Positions 15,001 through 30,000 of a stretch of 64,000 nucleotides of DNA are shown here, piece after piece (within the stretch, counting starts at the first letter, position 1; the number at the start of each line of letters is the position of its first letter). Both the position numbers and the translations under genes were made by a program. Where the stretch lies: NCBI GenBank assembly GCA_013399015.1, contig VWZX01006105.1, positions 1,426,001 to 1,490,000 of the forward strand, given 5' to 3'. A model generated the notes under the pieces. It did not search any database. It was not told where the DNA came from and saw only the letters and a list, made by a program, of their open reading frames with translations. The stretch is from Galbula dea. Taxonomy: Eukaryota; Chordata; Aves; Piciformes; Galbulidae.

Positions 15001-18000
15001 CAGTCAGACATGAGCTCAGCCAGACCGTACTCCAAAGCCGGCCGGACCCAAGCCAGCTCTAGTTCACAAGTCCTGTAGCTGTGTTAGCACAGCACTGTGC
15101 CCACACTAATAAAACCTGCTGAGAGGCAGAGTATATTAGGCTGGGCACAGTCCTACACTGTCTGGCCAACTTCAATCAAGGATAGAGGATGCTGGGTCTG
15201 TCTGCACTCATCTGTGTATATATGCACTCCTGCTCTACAGGACTCCAACTTCTGTGCATCTCTTTTTCTGAAGATTCTTTTTCTTATGTTGCAACCAGAG
15301 GGCTAGCACATAGCACCATACATTTGATACTTTAAGTACCCTCCTTTACCATAGCCATAGTAATTTCTCATAGCTTTCCAATGAAGACTTAGAAAAGAGT
15401 AATTACAAGCACTACAGGGCAAATGGGCTAGGGCAATCAAATGGATTCTATTTGCACAAAAGTACTTCCAAGAACTCTGACACACAACTGTCCTTTATAG
15501 TAGTAGCATTTTCCCCAGGCATTTATTCTGTTGTGGAACTGAAGAATTACAATTCCGTTCTTGTCAACATCTCAGAAACAGAGGAGACATTTTAAATCGT
15601 ATTCGGATTTATCTCAATGTAAATAAACAAAACACAAAATGAAGCTATTCATTGGAAAAACAGTAAATCTTTCTACTTGGAAAAAAGCCAGAAGATGAGA
15701 CAAAGATCAGGTAATACAGCAAACTGCTTGCTCTTTAAAGTTTTGCTCCAAAGACACATGCAACCAAACTCTTCTTTGCCTATGCAAGGAAATTACTCAA
15801 TGTTCCAAGGATGGAAAAAACCCCACGTCTTAATGTACTGACACAGAAATCAAAGTACAGGTGTGCATTTCTGAGCTCAAGTAACTATCCCAAAAGATCA
15901 AGGAATAAAACGGTAACATGAACACATTAATAACATTAGTTTTCCTTAATAACAAATGCCCTGGAGCAGTTTAAGGCTGACATGACTTCTCCGTTTACAT
16001 TCTCTTCATTTAAAAAATGAGATAAAAACCTAGAACAGTAAACCAAAACAGAATTATTGAGCTATATGCTCAATTTTTAGGAAATGCAGTAAGAAATTCC
16101 TTAATTATACAACAATATCTGTGCCAGCCCCATCAGTTTTGCCTGTGAAAAGGCAAACCAGGTAAAAAAGCCAGTTACTAGAGTGTCAGACTTCTGCTCC
16201 CATTTCAAAGCAACTTCTACTCACTTTTCTAATGTCTTTTCTATTTTCTTTTGTATTACTCTTCTATACTTGACATTTCTCTTTATATTATACATTATTT
16301 TGTATATGATTATTACTTTGTGTTATATACTTCACATATTTCTTTATATTACCTTCCTATTTACCTTTAAATTTTCTATTGTCTAAAATAAGCATTCCAC
16401 AGTTTGAAATTAACTACAAACTGTTGACTGAAACAAGTCATGCTGTTATTTTAAGATATCTTCAGCAGCCTTCAAACTCAAAGCCATTGACATGAACTGG
16501 AGAAGCTTAGCTTATTCAAAAAGCAAATTTTATGTGGGAAGTAGCCTTTGAATCAAATTTTAAATTTTCTTATACTGAACAGCATTTCAAAAATATATTT
16601 CAATTCATGCTTTAACATTCATGATTTGGGCTCATCTGTATACTCGTGTCACTGTGAATGTAAAACTCAAAAAGGTAAGATCCAAAGAAGTTAAGGCAGA
16701 CTCAGGTACTAATACTTGGAGAACAGTGACAAAGGAAGATGGTTTAAGACAAGATTTGTGTTAATTTTCATTTGAATAGCCTGTGTGCTACAAAAATACT
16801 AGATAGCATTAGTCAATATTTAGCTTTGTTAACACTGTCTGCTAAGTGTGACCTGAGATCTAATAAAGAGTGCTTCTATTCCTTAACTAAAAATTACTTA
16901 TCTGACTTCAGAAATATGAATTCAGTATTGACAGAGGATTCTACAAGAATGAGATTTTTGAAAGAGTAGAAAAATACATATTTTTACATTTTCATTTACA
17001 GTACATGCAAGAATACTTAAAATAATACTGGCTAGAACAAGTTCTAACAAACATCCATTGCTGGTGACAATCAAGACAATGAAATATTGTTTCTGCTAAG
17101 AGGCAATGTTGGATATGCACCTCTAATGTACTATAGCTGTAAAGTTCATATAACACACACACCTGCATAAAAATACCCCTCAGTGCACAATTTACAGAGA
17201 GAAGTTGAACCTTACCCTTCATGACAGAAGGAATGCTTTTTCCATCTGACTAACTAGTCCATTCAAGTTTTAAACACGCAGACTCTGAAAATATGGGAGA
17301 TTGTCTTCCCCAATCCATTAATTAAAAAGATGATAGTTAAAAGAATGCTTGGAGAGCTACTCTCTAAACCTTACAAAGGACAAGGGAAACAGAAACAAAG
17401 TGCTCAGCTTCCAATTACAGCTAATACTGTCTTAAATACAAAAACATTTGTTGTCCCCCTGCCCTTTGTTATCATGCAACAGCTCTGGTTAACAGAAGGT
17501 AAGTTGGTTAGAGCTGAGTTAGAGAAACAGGTAATTCCTGTATTTTTAACTGTTTTAAAATACAGAAATCTAATGATACATGTAAATATAACCAGATTAC
17601 AGAACTGTTTGAGGGGTATAATGTGTTTAAACAGGAACACATAAGTATGTAGTGTCTATTCCACAAAGAAAAATGCCAACTGATGAATGTCCATCTTCAA
17701 GTCAAGATCATTTGCAGCGGGAGGTTTGTGTGACCACAACATGGACACAACCCAGAAATAAAACAGAAGAAATTAAATTAAAATTGACCTAAAAAAAATG
17801 ATTATTTGAATGAAGACTTCTTGTCTGAATTAAAAAACAGTTAAAAGTATATTTCAATATTAACAAATTTTATAGCTCATGCAGAACGTGAATAAAATGA
17901 CTCAAGAAAAAGTGTGATCATTTTTAGAGTCTGGTCAGCTACCCTGCATGTAACATTTACGTATATACAGCCTAGTATTTACCCTACTAAGCAAAGGCCA

Positions 18001-21000
18001 ACCAATTCCTGTAAAATCCCTATAAAATCAAACCCAAAACAGGAGTCAAGTGCAGGTGTAGTTTTCTGTACCATTCCCTAAAACCTTCCTGTTAAGTCTC
18101 CATATAACAAAGCTGCAGAGATGCAACATACAGTTAATCTAAGGTTAAGTCTTTCAAGTGTAGAGCATTTCAAGTGAAAAGCAGCACTTCAGGTAGGGCA
18201 TTGAACAGAAGTTATAGCCAAGAGCCTCAGAGCAACATTTCTTTGTCAGACAAGAAGCAAAATTATCTTGAAAATAAGCTATCTATGAATTCTTTTCTGA
18301 TCTGCTATCAAATAACGTACTTTTCCCAGCAAAAATTGAATTTCCTACTGCCACTAGCCAGTTCTGGAATCTGTAGGAAAAGACAAATTACAGGCTGGTT
18401 TTTTCAGTAAGTCAGTATGTTACATTATTAAATTATGGTTAGCTTAAATTTACTTTATCATGAATAGTCTGAGACTGTAGATGTGAATTTCAGAAGTAAT
18501 TTTCAAACATAATACCTGAATGGCACCAAACAAATGAGTTTTAAAAGAGCAGCATCAGCAACAATTTTCCTTACTTACTGGTATATAATAGATATTCATT
18601 TTAGGGGCTTCATTGGCAGTCATTAGCATTCCTAAAAAGAGATTTTCATATTTAAAAATATTGTTCACAAGAAGATTATAAATAGTCCTTTTTAATATAT
18701 ATACACACACATATATATTCTTGAGGCACTTAATTCACTTGAAATAGATTTGTACATCAGACTTCAAACACCTCCCCAGGAAAAGGAAAAATAGAAAATT
18801 AACTAGCACAACAACAAAAACACACCAAACCAACCAACCAAAAAACACCACCAAAAAAACACACACAAAAAAAAGGATAATGCCAACTTGTGCTTCTGTA
18901 GGGGAAATAACTCTTCACGGTGTAGGGGAGGAGGGTGGTTGAAATTACATTACCTGTAGCTACAATACAGTATGCATTATTGTCTTGCAATGGAACAGCT
19001 AATTGGGACCCATCATAAATTGTTGCATCAAAGGCTAAGGAAAGAAAGGTCTGATAGCAGCACAATTAACAAAGCTTAGTTTCCTACATATTCATCCCTG
19101 ATGAGATGCTGAACTGTTTGGTGGACAAGCAACTGGTTGGATGGTTGCATCTAGAGGGTAGTGGTTGTCAACAGCTTGATGCCCAGATGGAGATTGGTGA
19201 CAAGTGGTGTCCCTCAGGGGTCCATATTAGGACCAGTACAGTTTAGTATCTTCATCAGTGATACAGACAGTGGGATTGAATGCACTGTCAGCAAGTTTGC
19301 AGATAATACCAAGCTGGGTGGTGAGACTGGTATACATTAGGGGTGGGATGCCATCCAGGGGAACTTGGAAACATTCAAGGTCAAGTTATCTAGTTGAAGA
19401 TGTCTCTGTTCACTGCTGGGGAGCTGGACTAAGTGATTTGTAAAGGTCCTTTTTAACCCAAAGGATTCTATGATCCTCTTTTGTTCTCTATTTTAACTGT
19501 TCAGCACCACTTCAATCAACAAACAACAATCCTGACAACCACAGGCTGTCAATTTCATCCCATAATACTGTTTAGAACAATGCCAGTTAGCATTGTACTT
19601 AAAACCTACCCTGGGCATAAACTTGTATTATTAATAAAGAAGGAAGGTTTGGTTTGTTGTTTTGTTTTTAAATACACAAATACAGTCTAAACAAAGTTGT
19701 AAATCAACACACTAGTAATGATGATATTAGCCACCCAGGGCAAATGTAAAATTTGAAATCTCCCTGAATATACCTAAGAAACACCATGAGTAAGGGTTTT
19801 AAATACTCTGAATATAAAAAACTACCATAGAAATATTAAAATCTATGGAAAAGATCCAACTGTCACAAGACTTCATGTTAAGTTCAAAATGAGAAACTCT
19901 CAATTTCCTTCTACATAACATATATGGATATATATAAGGATATGTAGCAGGTATTTATCTTAATTTTGTCTTTCAAATGTAGCTGATCACCACGTCCTAC
20001 AAGAGATGTTATATGAAGAAGAAAGGAGCAATCAAGTTAGATAACATTCTGATCTAAAAGTACTGTAACATATGCCACTGAGACTCTGAATAATTGGGTC
20101 AATCACTACATACCCAGAGGGCAGAAATATAATTTACACCCAACTAGAGGAACGCAATTAACATGGGTGGAGTAATCCTTCCTACTTAATCCTTTTATTA
20201 AAAACACACAATGCAGCTGGACTTATAATATCAGAAAAAAAGGAGCTTGCTTTCCTGGCAAAGCAAGAAATTTGTGAAAGCTTAGTCAGCAAACTAAGGC
20301 TAAAAAAGCATAGCTGGAAAGGTTTGCAGGCAATTTCAGGAAAAAGCAAAAATTTATAGTATATGTATATATATACACAGCACTATAGTGCAGTGCACAG
20401 ATTACATGCTCCCTTAACATATCAGCAGGCTCACTACTGTTTCAGGAGACAAAGCATTTCTCCACTGACTGAATACGAATCCCTAGAGAAAAAAAGGACA
20501 GAAATTAATTCTACAGGTGCTTCAAAGATGACAGTCAAGAGAAAACCTCCTCTTTGAGAGTCTTCCACTAACACATTAAAGGAGGGAAGAACAGACTTCA
20601 GAACAGTACATGGGCAGGTTTATACTACAGAGGGAATAAAAGAAAGGAACAGCTCTGTGAAAGGAGAAGTCTACTCCACACATTTTCATTGTTTCAGCTT
20701 GTTAATTTTAACCAATTTTTATGGGAAGAGACACCACACCCTAAGAAACTTCACAGCAGCCTGGTTTTAAAAGGGAAATAAATTAGAACTTTTTTTTTAA
20801 GAGAAGAAATTTTAGTAAGACCATCTTTGGAAAGTGGCCTGCAAAACAACATAATCAATTTAAAGGAACAAAAACAGGACTATGAAGCTGTAGTAAATGG
20901 GAGAAGCATTTTTAGAAAAAGCAAAATTGTAGTATTTTTCAATAACTGAAACAAAAGGTACAGATTTCCATACAATGAGGATGCTGTTAAGTTTCATTTA

Positions 21001-24000
21001 TATTACACAATTTAACTGAAGATGAGTCAAGGCTAGTCAGCAAGTGGCAAATCATTTTTTCCCCAGTCGTACTCTGTGCATGTGTGATCAGAGGAAAGAT
21101 TCATAGCTAGTTTAGGAGACCCACTAAAGTTTGTCATCCTGTAGTTCAAAGACACACAAGGGTTTGCTTCCCATCAGAGGTAGTAATATTGCAGCTGGTT
21201 GGTAAAACAATTTAATTTTAAAAACCCAACTACAACAAAACTTCCATAAAACTCTTGAAAAAGAATAACTCACATTAAACTGAACCAGTTTACCATAAAT
21301 CACAGAACCCTCTGGGCATTGAGCTGTTGACAGCCACTACCCTCATCCACCAAACAGTCCACCCATCAAATACTTACCTAATTCAGAGAGAAGGATACTG
21401 TAGGGGACCATGTCAAAGTCCTTACATCTATCACTTCAATTATTTTTTTTATTTTTATTTGAAATAATTGTGACATTGCAGTGTTAAAACTATTTCATAA
21501 GGGCGAGACCAGAGCATGGGATTTCTGAGCAGCACTTTCAGATGAAGTGCTAAAACATAAGCCAGGCAAAGATCTCGTGTTTCCTGTGCCATGCTGGCTT
21601 CATGAACATCCAACGGTGCTCTAAGAATGCTGAGTCACCAATGACAGCAGAGCCATAGCCGTACTGGTACTTAGACAATACTATATTTCCAGCTTTCCAC
21701 AACTGCAAGCTCCTATTCTGTAAAGCATTTCCTTATTTTCAGATGTTCAATCATTATTATTCTTTAAATTCTGAGTAAGCGTGAGGTGGTGCTGGCCATC
21801 TTAAATTCTGGAGTAACAGAATTTATTACAAGCATGCAATGCACCTCCTCTTACCTTAAATCTTTTCATCTCCACTGCAATACCTTCTAGTTTTCCCCCT
21901 CTGTCTCCATATGATTATACAAATACAACCTAGTTTCCATCCCACAACAGTTCTTACCAAAAGCTATCAACCTCTCACAGTCAAAGAAACAAGAAGAAAA
22001 GCAGAACTAACTTAAGGAGGACACAGGGTATAATGAGAAAGAGGACTGGAATGGACAATCTAGGTCACAGACACATGAAGAAGTAATGTCCAAAAAGCAG
22101 CATTAGGGAGATACATGCATTCAATTATTTGTGTACATTAAAAGATTCTTCCTGCAGAGTCTCACGAAAATCATTCCTGCAAAAGCATTTGAGACAGCAT
22201 GTCTACATACCACAGAGGCTACAGAGCATCCATAGTTGAGTAATGTCCATTCTTGTAGACATACAAACTCGACTGACTATGACCTGAGCAACCTGATTAG
22301 ACTGAAGTTGGATCTAACTTCAAATTCAGTCTGGCTTTGAGCAGGAAATACACGACCCCCAGAGGTACCTTCCAACCTAATTAGGCTAAGATTCTACATA
22401 GTTAAACTTCTGTTTCACTCCTTGTCATGAACCCTTCACTATCAATGCTTCATGGATGTTAATTCACTCCCAGGTTCTCTTTTGGATCAAATCAATAAGC
22501 TCAAAGGTGAAATCCATATGAAAAGCTAAAGATAATTCACTCTAATGTCCTTCCTCTGTATCCACTATGGATGTAGGTTTGTCTACCTGCATCTTGCACA
22601 GTCCACACTGTTACCACACAGCTGTTCTCAAACAGACCCGAAGAACTCATACATGCAACCAGGGCACATGGGATGTGCTCTCAGTGCCATACCATAAAGT
22701 CCTTCATTGTTTTGGCAGGCTTAAATTTTTTCCTTACATTATTTCTGGCACTTTAATTTGGGGAAAAAGATAGAATAAAAATAAATATGGTACCAATGTC
22801 TTTCTGAAAGCTTAAAAAACCTTAGCCCAATTCCTAAGTAGTGCCACCACTCTGTTTCAGAGGGGGATAAACCTGAGCAAAATGAAAGCGAGTTAGTATT
22901 TTTATTAGCAAAGTCCTGCAGACTATTCCAGTTTTGCTGCTGCATAAGGTCAAAAATGTTCACCACCTCAGCAGGGATTAGTATTTACATGCTTATCTTA
23001 CAAAAACAAACAAACAAACCACCAAATACAAACCTCACAAAACAACCCAATCCCCATTCTTAACTGAAGTTGGCAGAAAAGACAATATAAGTTTTATCTC
23101 ATTAGAAATCTCAAACTCACTTATCTACAATCTTGAATTTGAGCTGCTAGTATGAATGAAAGTCCAAGTCACTTTGTCTTGACTGCAACCTTTCTCTAAA
23201 ATCAATATAACAGCAGAGTTTGCAACACAGGTATTCTCTGGATCAAAAGTTTTACTCTGTGCCATCTTAGTGGCCCCAGTTTTTATTCCGTCTTTTTCAG
23301 TACTGCTTTCTAAAAATGCAGTAGGTGTCACATAGTAATTAACAACTAAGCAACTCAGATCAGATAGGGAAAATTAAGGCCAGTTGCACTCTGAGGTACA
23401 ACCAAAGCACACGTGCACATACAACCACTATTTTGTAAAATATTTTTACTCATAAGATAGGATCTGGCAACTTTAGTTAAAAATGACTCTCAGTTTTGAC
23501 CTCTAAACATAACATTATGAAATAACAAATTTGAAAACAAGTCACAAAAAGCATGCAAATCTGTGCACTTACAAATCTACACTTCAACCCAAAGCATTCA
23601 GTTTCCGGGAAAGCACAGTAAGTGCTATATTTAAAACACGGAAAGATCAAAATTTTTCTCCTAGCTTTAGAAAGCAAGCTCTCACTCATCTGGGACTTAG
23701 CCAAGACAAAAGGCCAAAATTCTTAAGAAATGAAAACACCTGAGATATTTGAAAGAGCAAAAGAGGTCAATCACTCAACCGACAGTAAACCAGCTGCTAA
23801 CTGCAAAGCGGCTCCCTTTTCATACAGATGCAGAGGAAACAATGACACTAATTGACAAGCAATCACTTTATCCTAGCTCTGCCATAAGAAAATGTAGACC
23901 CAATTCATGTCAGAAATTCAAACAGAAAAAAACCACTACAGCTTGGGTTAATACAAGCTTCCCCTATGGAACTTAAGGCATTACCACATCTAACATACCT

Positions 24001-27000
24001 GAATTTGGATACAGGCAGACATCATTGATATCATATTCTGGCTCCATTGAAGTAAATATCTTCCCCTGAAATTGTAGGAAGAAAAAACATTATGAAGAAC
24101 TCTGAACAATATAATTAAATTTAGTAAATCTAAACAGTAAGAACAGCCATTATAGAAGCTAAAAAAATGTCAGAATAAAGATGGAACAGACTTTGCAGAA
24201 CAATGAAATGCTATTAAAGCATCCGAACATAACAGAAGGAACTCAATCCTGTATTTTGTCACTGATCTGATCTCTTAAGGAAATGTAGCCTACTGGTTAT
24301 TGAAGACACAGCAACGTACAGCAGCACTTCTCATTTCTCAGCTCACACTTCTCTGATGGAAATATACATTTCAGATTTACTTTATTTCATGCAAAAGGGA
24401 GGGTGAGGTCCCTAAGTTCCTGGCTCATTGGCAGTATAAACCTCATTTTGTTCAACTCCGAATGTGCTCATTTTAAACCATTTATTTTGGCAAGTATCAT
24501 TAGCTGAAATGGCAGACTGGGAGTAGAACTGGATTCTGGAACTTAGCTCTTCCACCCTCCTCATGTCTACATGAAATGAAATCTAGGCTCAGCACTTTAT
24601 GATTTATAGACTCGGTATCAAAGAGGTCAAAATATAAAAGTAGCAAAAGGATCCAGTTGTATCTATATACCTTAGATAAGCATTGAAGTTATAAAAGTTA
24701 TTTAAGAAGGAGGCAAAAGCAGGAAACAACATTCTCAAAAAAAAAGAGAATTGGAAGAGAGTCTGAAAAACCCAGACAAAATACAGGTGCTCTTACAAGC
24801 CAACACACAAGACAGCCAGTAAAGGAAGAGTCTCTTAAGAAGTGGGCCACAGAACCTGAAGCATGAGAGTACATGCCCACATGGTTCTAAATGAGGGACA
24901 GGAACAGAGCAAATTTTGATCCCATTTCTCTTTTTTCTTTCCCTGCAGCAATCCCACCTACCTTTCTGGGCCCTTCCTTTCCCTCCCAGATACATGCTGT
25001 TACCCCACCCACCTCTGGTCTCTCCCCAGTGATTAATAGGAGTCCTCCCCCACCCCGGTCTTAGCAGACAAAAGCCTCATGCTCCCCACCCCAAGGCACG
25101 TCTCAGCATGGGGCTATTCTGGTATCAAAGCCATATGCTCTCCACCCTGCAGTCTGCCTCTGCAGTTGGTTCCCAGCCAGAGATAGGCAGGAACCAACAT
25201 CTGGGAGAGGTGGAGCCAGCTGGAACATACTCTAGGAGAAAGTCCAAAGCTATCTCTGCCTTCCAGCAGAAAGAAACCCTCCCTTTTCTCACTGCAGAGG
25301 CCACCTGACAAACCTCACAGTGTTTCATTCTCCATGTAAGAAACATATATACCTAGGAAAAAGGGAGAGAGGCCACTGCAGATGTTTTAAATAATAACCA
25401 ATAATTTATTCACTCTTTTAAACAATAAAAAATAACTGCAGAGGAGCTTACAAAAAACTGCTTACAATCACAGAAGAAATAAAAGTGGCTGTTGAAAGTT
25501 TATGAAGAAGCACAAAAGAGAAATGAATGCCTGAAACGGTAAGAAAAAAAGTGCCTCTAAACTACTGCAACTGCTCTTGGTATGTTTCACTATAAAGCTA
25601 GAAAGGCATAGGTGGAGCATGTAATTTTATAAGGAATACAATGGTTACAGACAGCCCCTCAAACTGAACCCAGTTACACTAGTATCCCTATGAATCTATG
25701 CAATAACATTTTGTGCAAGCTCCCTTGATGGAAAGGGAAGAAAAAGAACAGCCCAATACAACTAAAGAAAGCGTTCTGCAAACTAGAGATTTCAGTTTCA
25801 CTGGGAGGTGCAAAAGGTAGGGATAAAGATGTTGCCTACTGTAACATAAACCATTAATACATTTATGTATTACTACACACTGCTACTTGGATCTAGGCAC
25901 AGTCTCTGTTCAATATCCAAATAGCTTTTTGTGGAAATGATCAGCATCAATTTTAATAGGTCATAAACTAAGTGATCTACCTGTCAAGCTAGCCCTTCTT
26001 TGAGTAGAAAATTGGAATAACTAACTATCTTTTGTCTAATAAATGGATGTATTCAAGCACATTGTGAAAAACAAACAAACCAGGGCAAGGGATAAGATAC
26101 TACTTTTTATGTTTAAAACTTTTTTCTGAGAGAAGCATCTTAGGCAGACATGTACGAACAACTAAACAATCCCTGCATCTCTCTACCTGACAGACTGTTG
26201 AACAACTGCCCAGTTGTTAGTTTATTTAGTCAGACAGGACAAAATGCTATGTAAATTAGGACACATTAAAAATCCAGCTTCCTACACTGAATTTCAGCTT
26301 TATTATTCAAACTGCATTTCAAAAGTAAACATTAGAAAATATGAATACAGCAACATAAAAAACTTACTGTATCTTTGTTCCACATTTTTATGATTCGAGA
26401 ATCTGCAGAGATAATTAAATCCAACTGATGCTGAAACTGAACTGACTTAATAGGCAGCCCATAGTGATGGTCTTTGACTATTAATGGATTGCTAGACCGG
26501 AGATCATATAATAAAACCTTGAACAATAAGAGACAGATTAAACTCACAATATTGTAAGATCAAGAGGAATTCATGAACACCACATACTCAAGATTTAATT
26601 AAACTGGAGACTTTTTTACTTAAATGCACAGACAGTATTTATGGAAAAGAAATAATTTTAAATTCTGAAAACAGCTCATTATGTGAGCTCAGTTTATTAT
26701 GGCAGTGTATTTTACCCTCAACACGCTTCAGTCTAGAAAAATTAAGAGCAAATTTTAGAGCTCACAATCTAAAGTCTCTTCAATTTCTATTGAAAAAAAT
26801 GAACTGTTTTCAAGGCTCTTAGTATTTCTTAATTACTAGTATTTCATTTTCAGGTTCTTGTGCTGTTTTTACAAGATTTCAATTTTCAGACTCTCTTTCA
26901 GTGAGTATCACTCTCACTCAGTACAACATCACAGAATGTATATTTATGTTAAGGTATAGAGTACAGGCCATGCCTTCCAGAAACCAGCATTTTTATCCCC

Positions 27001-30000
27001 AAAATTTCCTATGGAACTTGAGAAAGACCTTAATTCACATGCAAAGTGTGAATACCAATCATTTTGAGGAAAAAATGCAATCTCCAATAAAACCTGCCTG
27101 ACATGTATGCCAACATTATTGCAAATACAACTCTTACATATCTACTTTCTACCAAACAAGCTAGAGTCTTCTAAATTCATGAACAGACTGGTGATGGCAG
27201 AAAAAAGACATACAACACTTTTCAAATATGATGGCAACAATGAATAAATGAATCTAAATGATCTCTTATTTAAAGATATGACAGTAAAAACAATAGCTGA
27301 AAGACAATTACAGAATCATTTAACTTGGAAAAGACCTTTAAGATTATTAAATCCAGCTATTAACCTAACACTACATGGTCCACCACTAAACCATGTACCT
27401 AAAGTGGAACATCTCTGTGAGTGTCCCACTGAGACCCAGAGCCACACACTGTTCATTTCACAACAGATTCAAACCAGGCACCAATTCTTTGGTAAAAGGC
27501 ATCACGTTAGATTTGAAACTCCTTCTCTCCCATTCAGTCATCATGGTTCTTGCATTGATGAGAGGATTATTTTTTTAAACCACCTCGAAATTTGTCCCAG
27601 CACCTGGGAAGCCAAGATTAGATCAATCACCTCTCCTTCTATAGGCACCATCAAGATAAAGGAGAGCATCATTGCATTGAAATGCTATTGTGAAGAGCCT
27701 CAAAAAGCAGCAAATTTCCCACATACTCGACTCTTAAGTCATAAGAAAACTGCAGAATTTGGAGTTATATAGTATGTAGGTTGTGGCAATTTTAGGTGGC
27801 TCCTACAGTGTTCTGAAGAGCAAGACCATTTGACTAATTTTCAGTTTAAGAATAACTATTACTACTCTACACATATGATTTTTGCTCTTATAAATACTTG
27901 AATATATATTTACATTACTGTAAGTGCACTCAATGTACAGTAGACATGCATTAGCAACTGCAAGAACAGGATCTCCTACAAATTGTTGTAGCTAAAGTTA
28001 AGTCTACCTGCCCAGTAGATGTTCCAACAGCCATATTCAAAGCACCATCAAATTTCAAAGCTGAAACAGATGGTAAACCATCTATCCTGCAAAACACAAT
28101 GCTTATGGTTAGACATTCTTTCAATAAAGGCTGAAAATAATTTTTTAAATGTTAAAAATATTGAATAAATTAATTTACAGATATAATTCAGAAATATTAC
28201 TTCAAAAAGCTTCAGTTTACATTTCCAACTTGTGGTTGCATAGATAATTAGCCACTACTATTCAGATCAATAAATAAGAGGCTCCTTTATGACTAAAACA
28301 CCCTTTATTCACATTAGCAATGAGAAGAGAAGACCATGGGCAATTCATTTGAATGCAAAGTGGGATCTGTTTCTAAAAGCAAAACTTCTGAAGAAACAGA
28401 AGCCTGTACTCACTCTGTGTCTGCTGTCACACTGCTTAAAGCACAGTCCAGCAGCCCAACTCGATTTCTTGTTCTAGGATCCCAGCATTCCACTTTACCC
28501 TGAACAGTTTAGAAAATATGTTTCAAGCTTATGCAATAGATGTCTGGTATTCTGCAAATGTTTAAATAAAATGGTGAATTATTTAATCTATGGATAATTA
28601 ATCACATCTCCTAGGCTGACACGAGTTTTACTAGTAGTGGCATACAAGCTCCACACAATTAGCTTGTATCTATTGAAAACTGGATCTGAATCAGAAGTCA
28701 CTAATACTAAATTTCCAAAGATTAACAGGGTACACATGTTAGCTAATTTCTACAGATGGCTACACTGTAAAGCAAGATAATATTTCCTCTCCCATCTGTA
28801 AAATCTCAAGCATCTCAGCAACCAAGGTAGCTCAGAAATTCTATCTGCTCTATGCTCTAAAAAATCATCTTGTTTAATGAATCTATACTTAGCAAATGAG
28901 TTCAAATTAATTAATTAGGTTCCTATCACGATTTCTTCTTATCCTCATGCAAAGTAATATAAAAAACAAACACTACTGCCTTTTTTATAAAAGGAATGCA
29001 AACATTTACCTCAGCTGTCCCCATAGCAAACAAGAAGTGAACAGGATTTATGTCACAGACATTACTCTCTCTGGAACAGAAAAAGGAGCAAGTTTAATGA
29101 CTGCAGAATAATTTAACATATGAACAACTAAAAAGATTTCTGTAACCATGTACACTATTGCTCAGACTAGAAAAGCAACAGCTGGAAGGGAGGAGTGAAT
29201 AGTCACCTAATAGCAGCTTCCTATACTTTAAAGAGGAGCTTACCAAAAATTTGGACCCATCAGAGACAGTGCCAATTACTTGAAATAGCCAAGGTTCCAA
29301 ATGGAGATAAGGATAAACTTTTTATGCTATGTGGATAATTAAGCACTGAAATGGGTTGCCCACAGAGGATGTGGAATTTCCATCCTTGGAGTTTTCAAGA
29401 CCCTCTGGGAAAATTCATCTGAATTTGGTGTGACCATGCCTTGAGCAGGAGGCTAGTCTTTGAGGTTCTCTCCAACCCAAATAATTCTGCATGCCTCTGA
29501 CCACACCCACCATCTACCACCAAGCCTTGCCATAGTGTTTGCTCCATTATATTCTTAAACAACTCAATTTTGTCAAAAGGTCTTCCTCATTACTTATTCC
29601 TCATTATTCATTACTTGTCTTCCTTTCCCCTCACCCAAATATCCTATTTCTCAGCAGAGCACCCAAGAGCCCTGTATTTCTCCAACAAGTCTTTCCAAGT
29701 ACAAATATTTCTCTTCATACCACTCATCCCAACACTTTCCAACTTCTTCCATTCTAAGCCTTCCACCTCTAATTCTGTAACTTATCCAACTAACAACCAT
29801 CTCACAACTTCAAGTCTCATCTCTCTAATTCAGATTTTCCACTACACCCTTAACTCTCCTGATCAAGGATTTCCCCCTCACCCCACACTTTGCTGCTGCT
29901 CAGTTTCTGTATCGAACCTTCCCAAACACTGCTTCGTCCATTAAGCTATTTTACCTACTAAGCATCAGATGCTGCCCTCCAATTAGCCACTTGATCTAAT

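Larger units (their letters stand above)
4123..18578 (-). other. NOL10: NOL10 intron 13 (14.5 kb)
   Basis: This is the longest intron in the window, AT-rich throughout. It holds two minus-oriented CR1 fragments (5446-5560, 7311-7440), an AT-rich homeodomain-motif cluster near 9.2 kb, a smaller one near 13.93 kb, a GT-rich low-complexity patch (10352-10473), a GC-richer patch with an AATAAA (about 14990-15120) and a T/A-rich patch (16215-16385). I found no supportable coding exon in it. Confidence 0.9.

Noticed and set aside
27248..27772. 174-codon plus-strand frame
   Set aside because: Its start lies in a reverse-oriented CR1 3' UTR, and the rest shows no homology or conserved motif.
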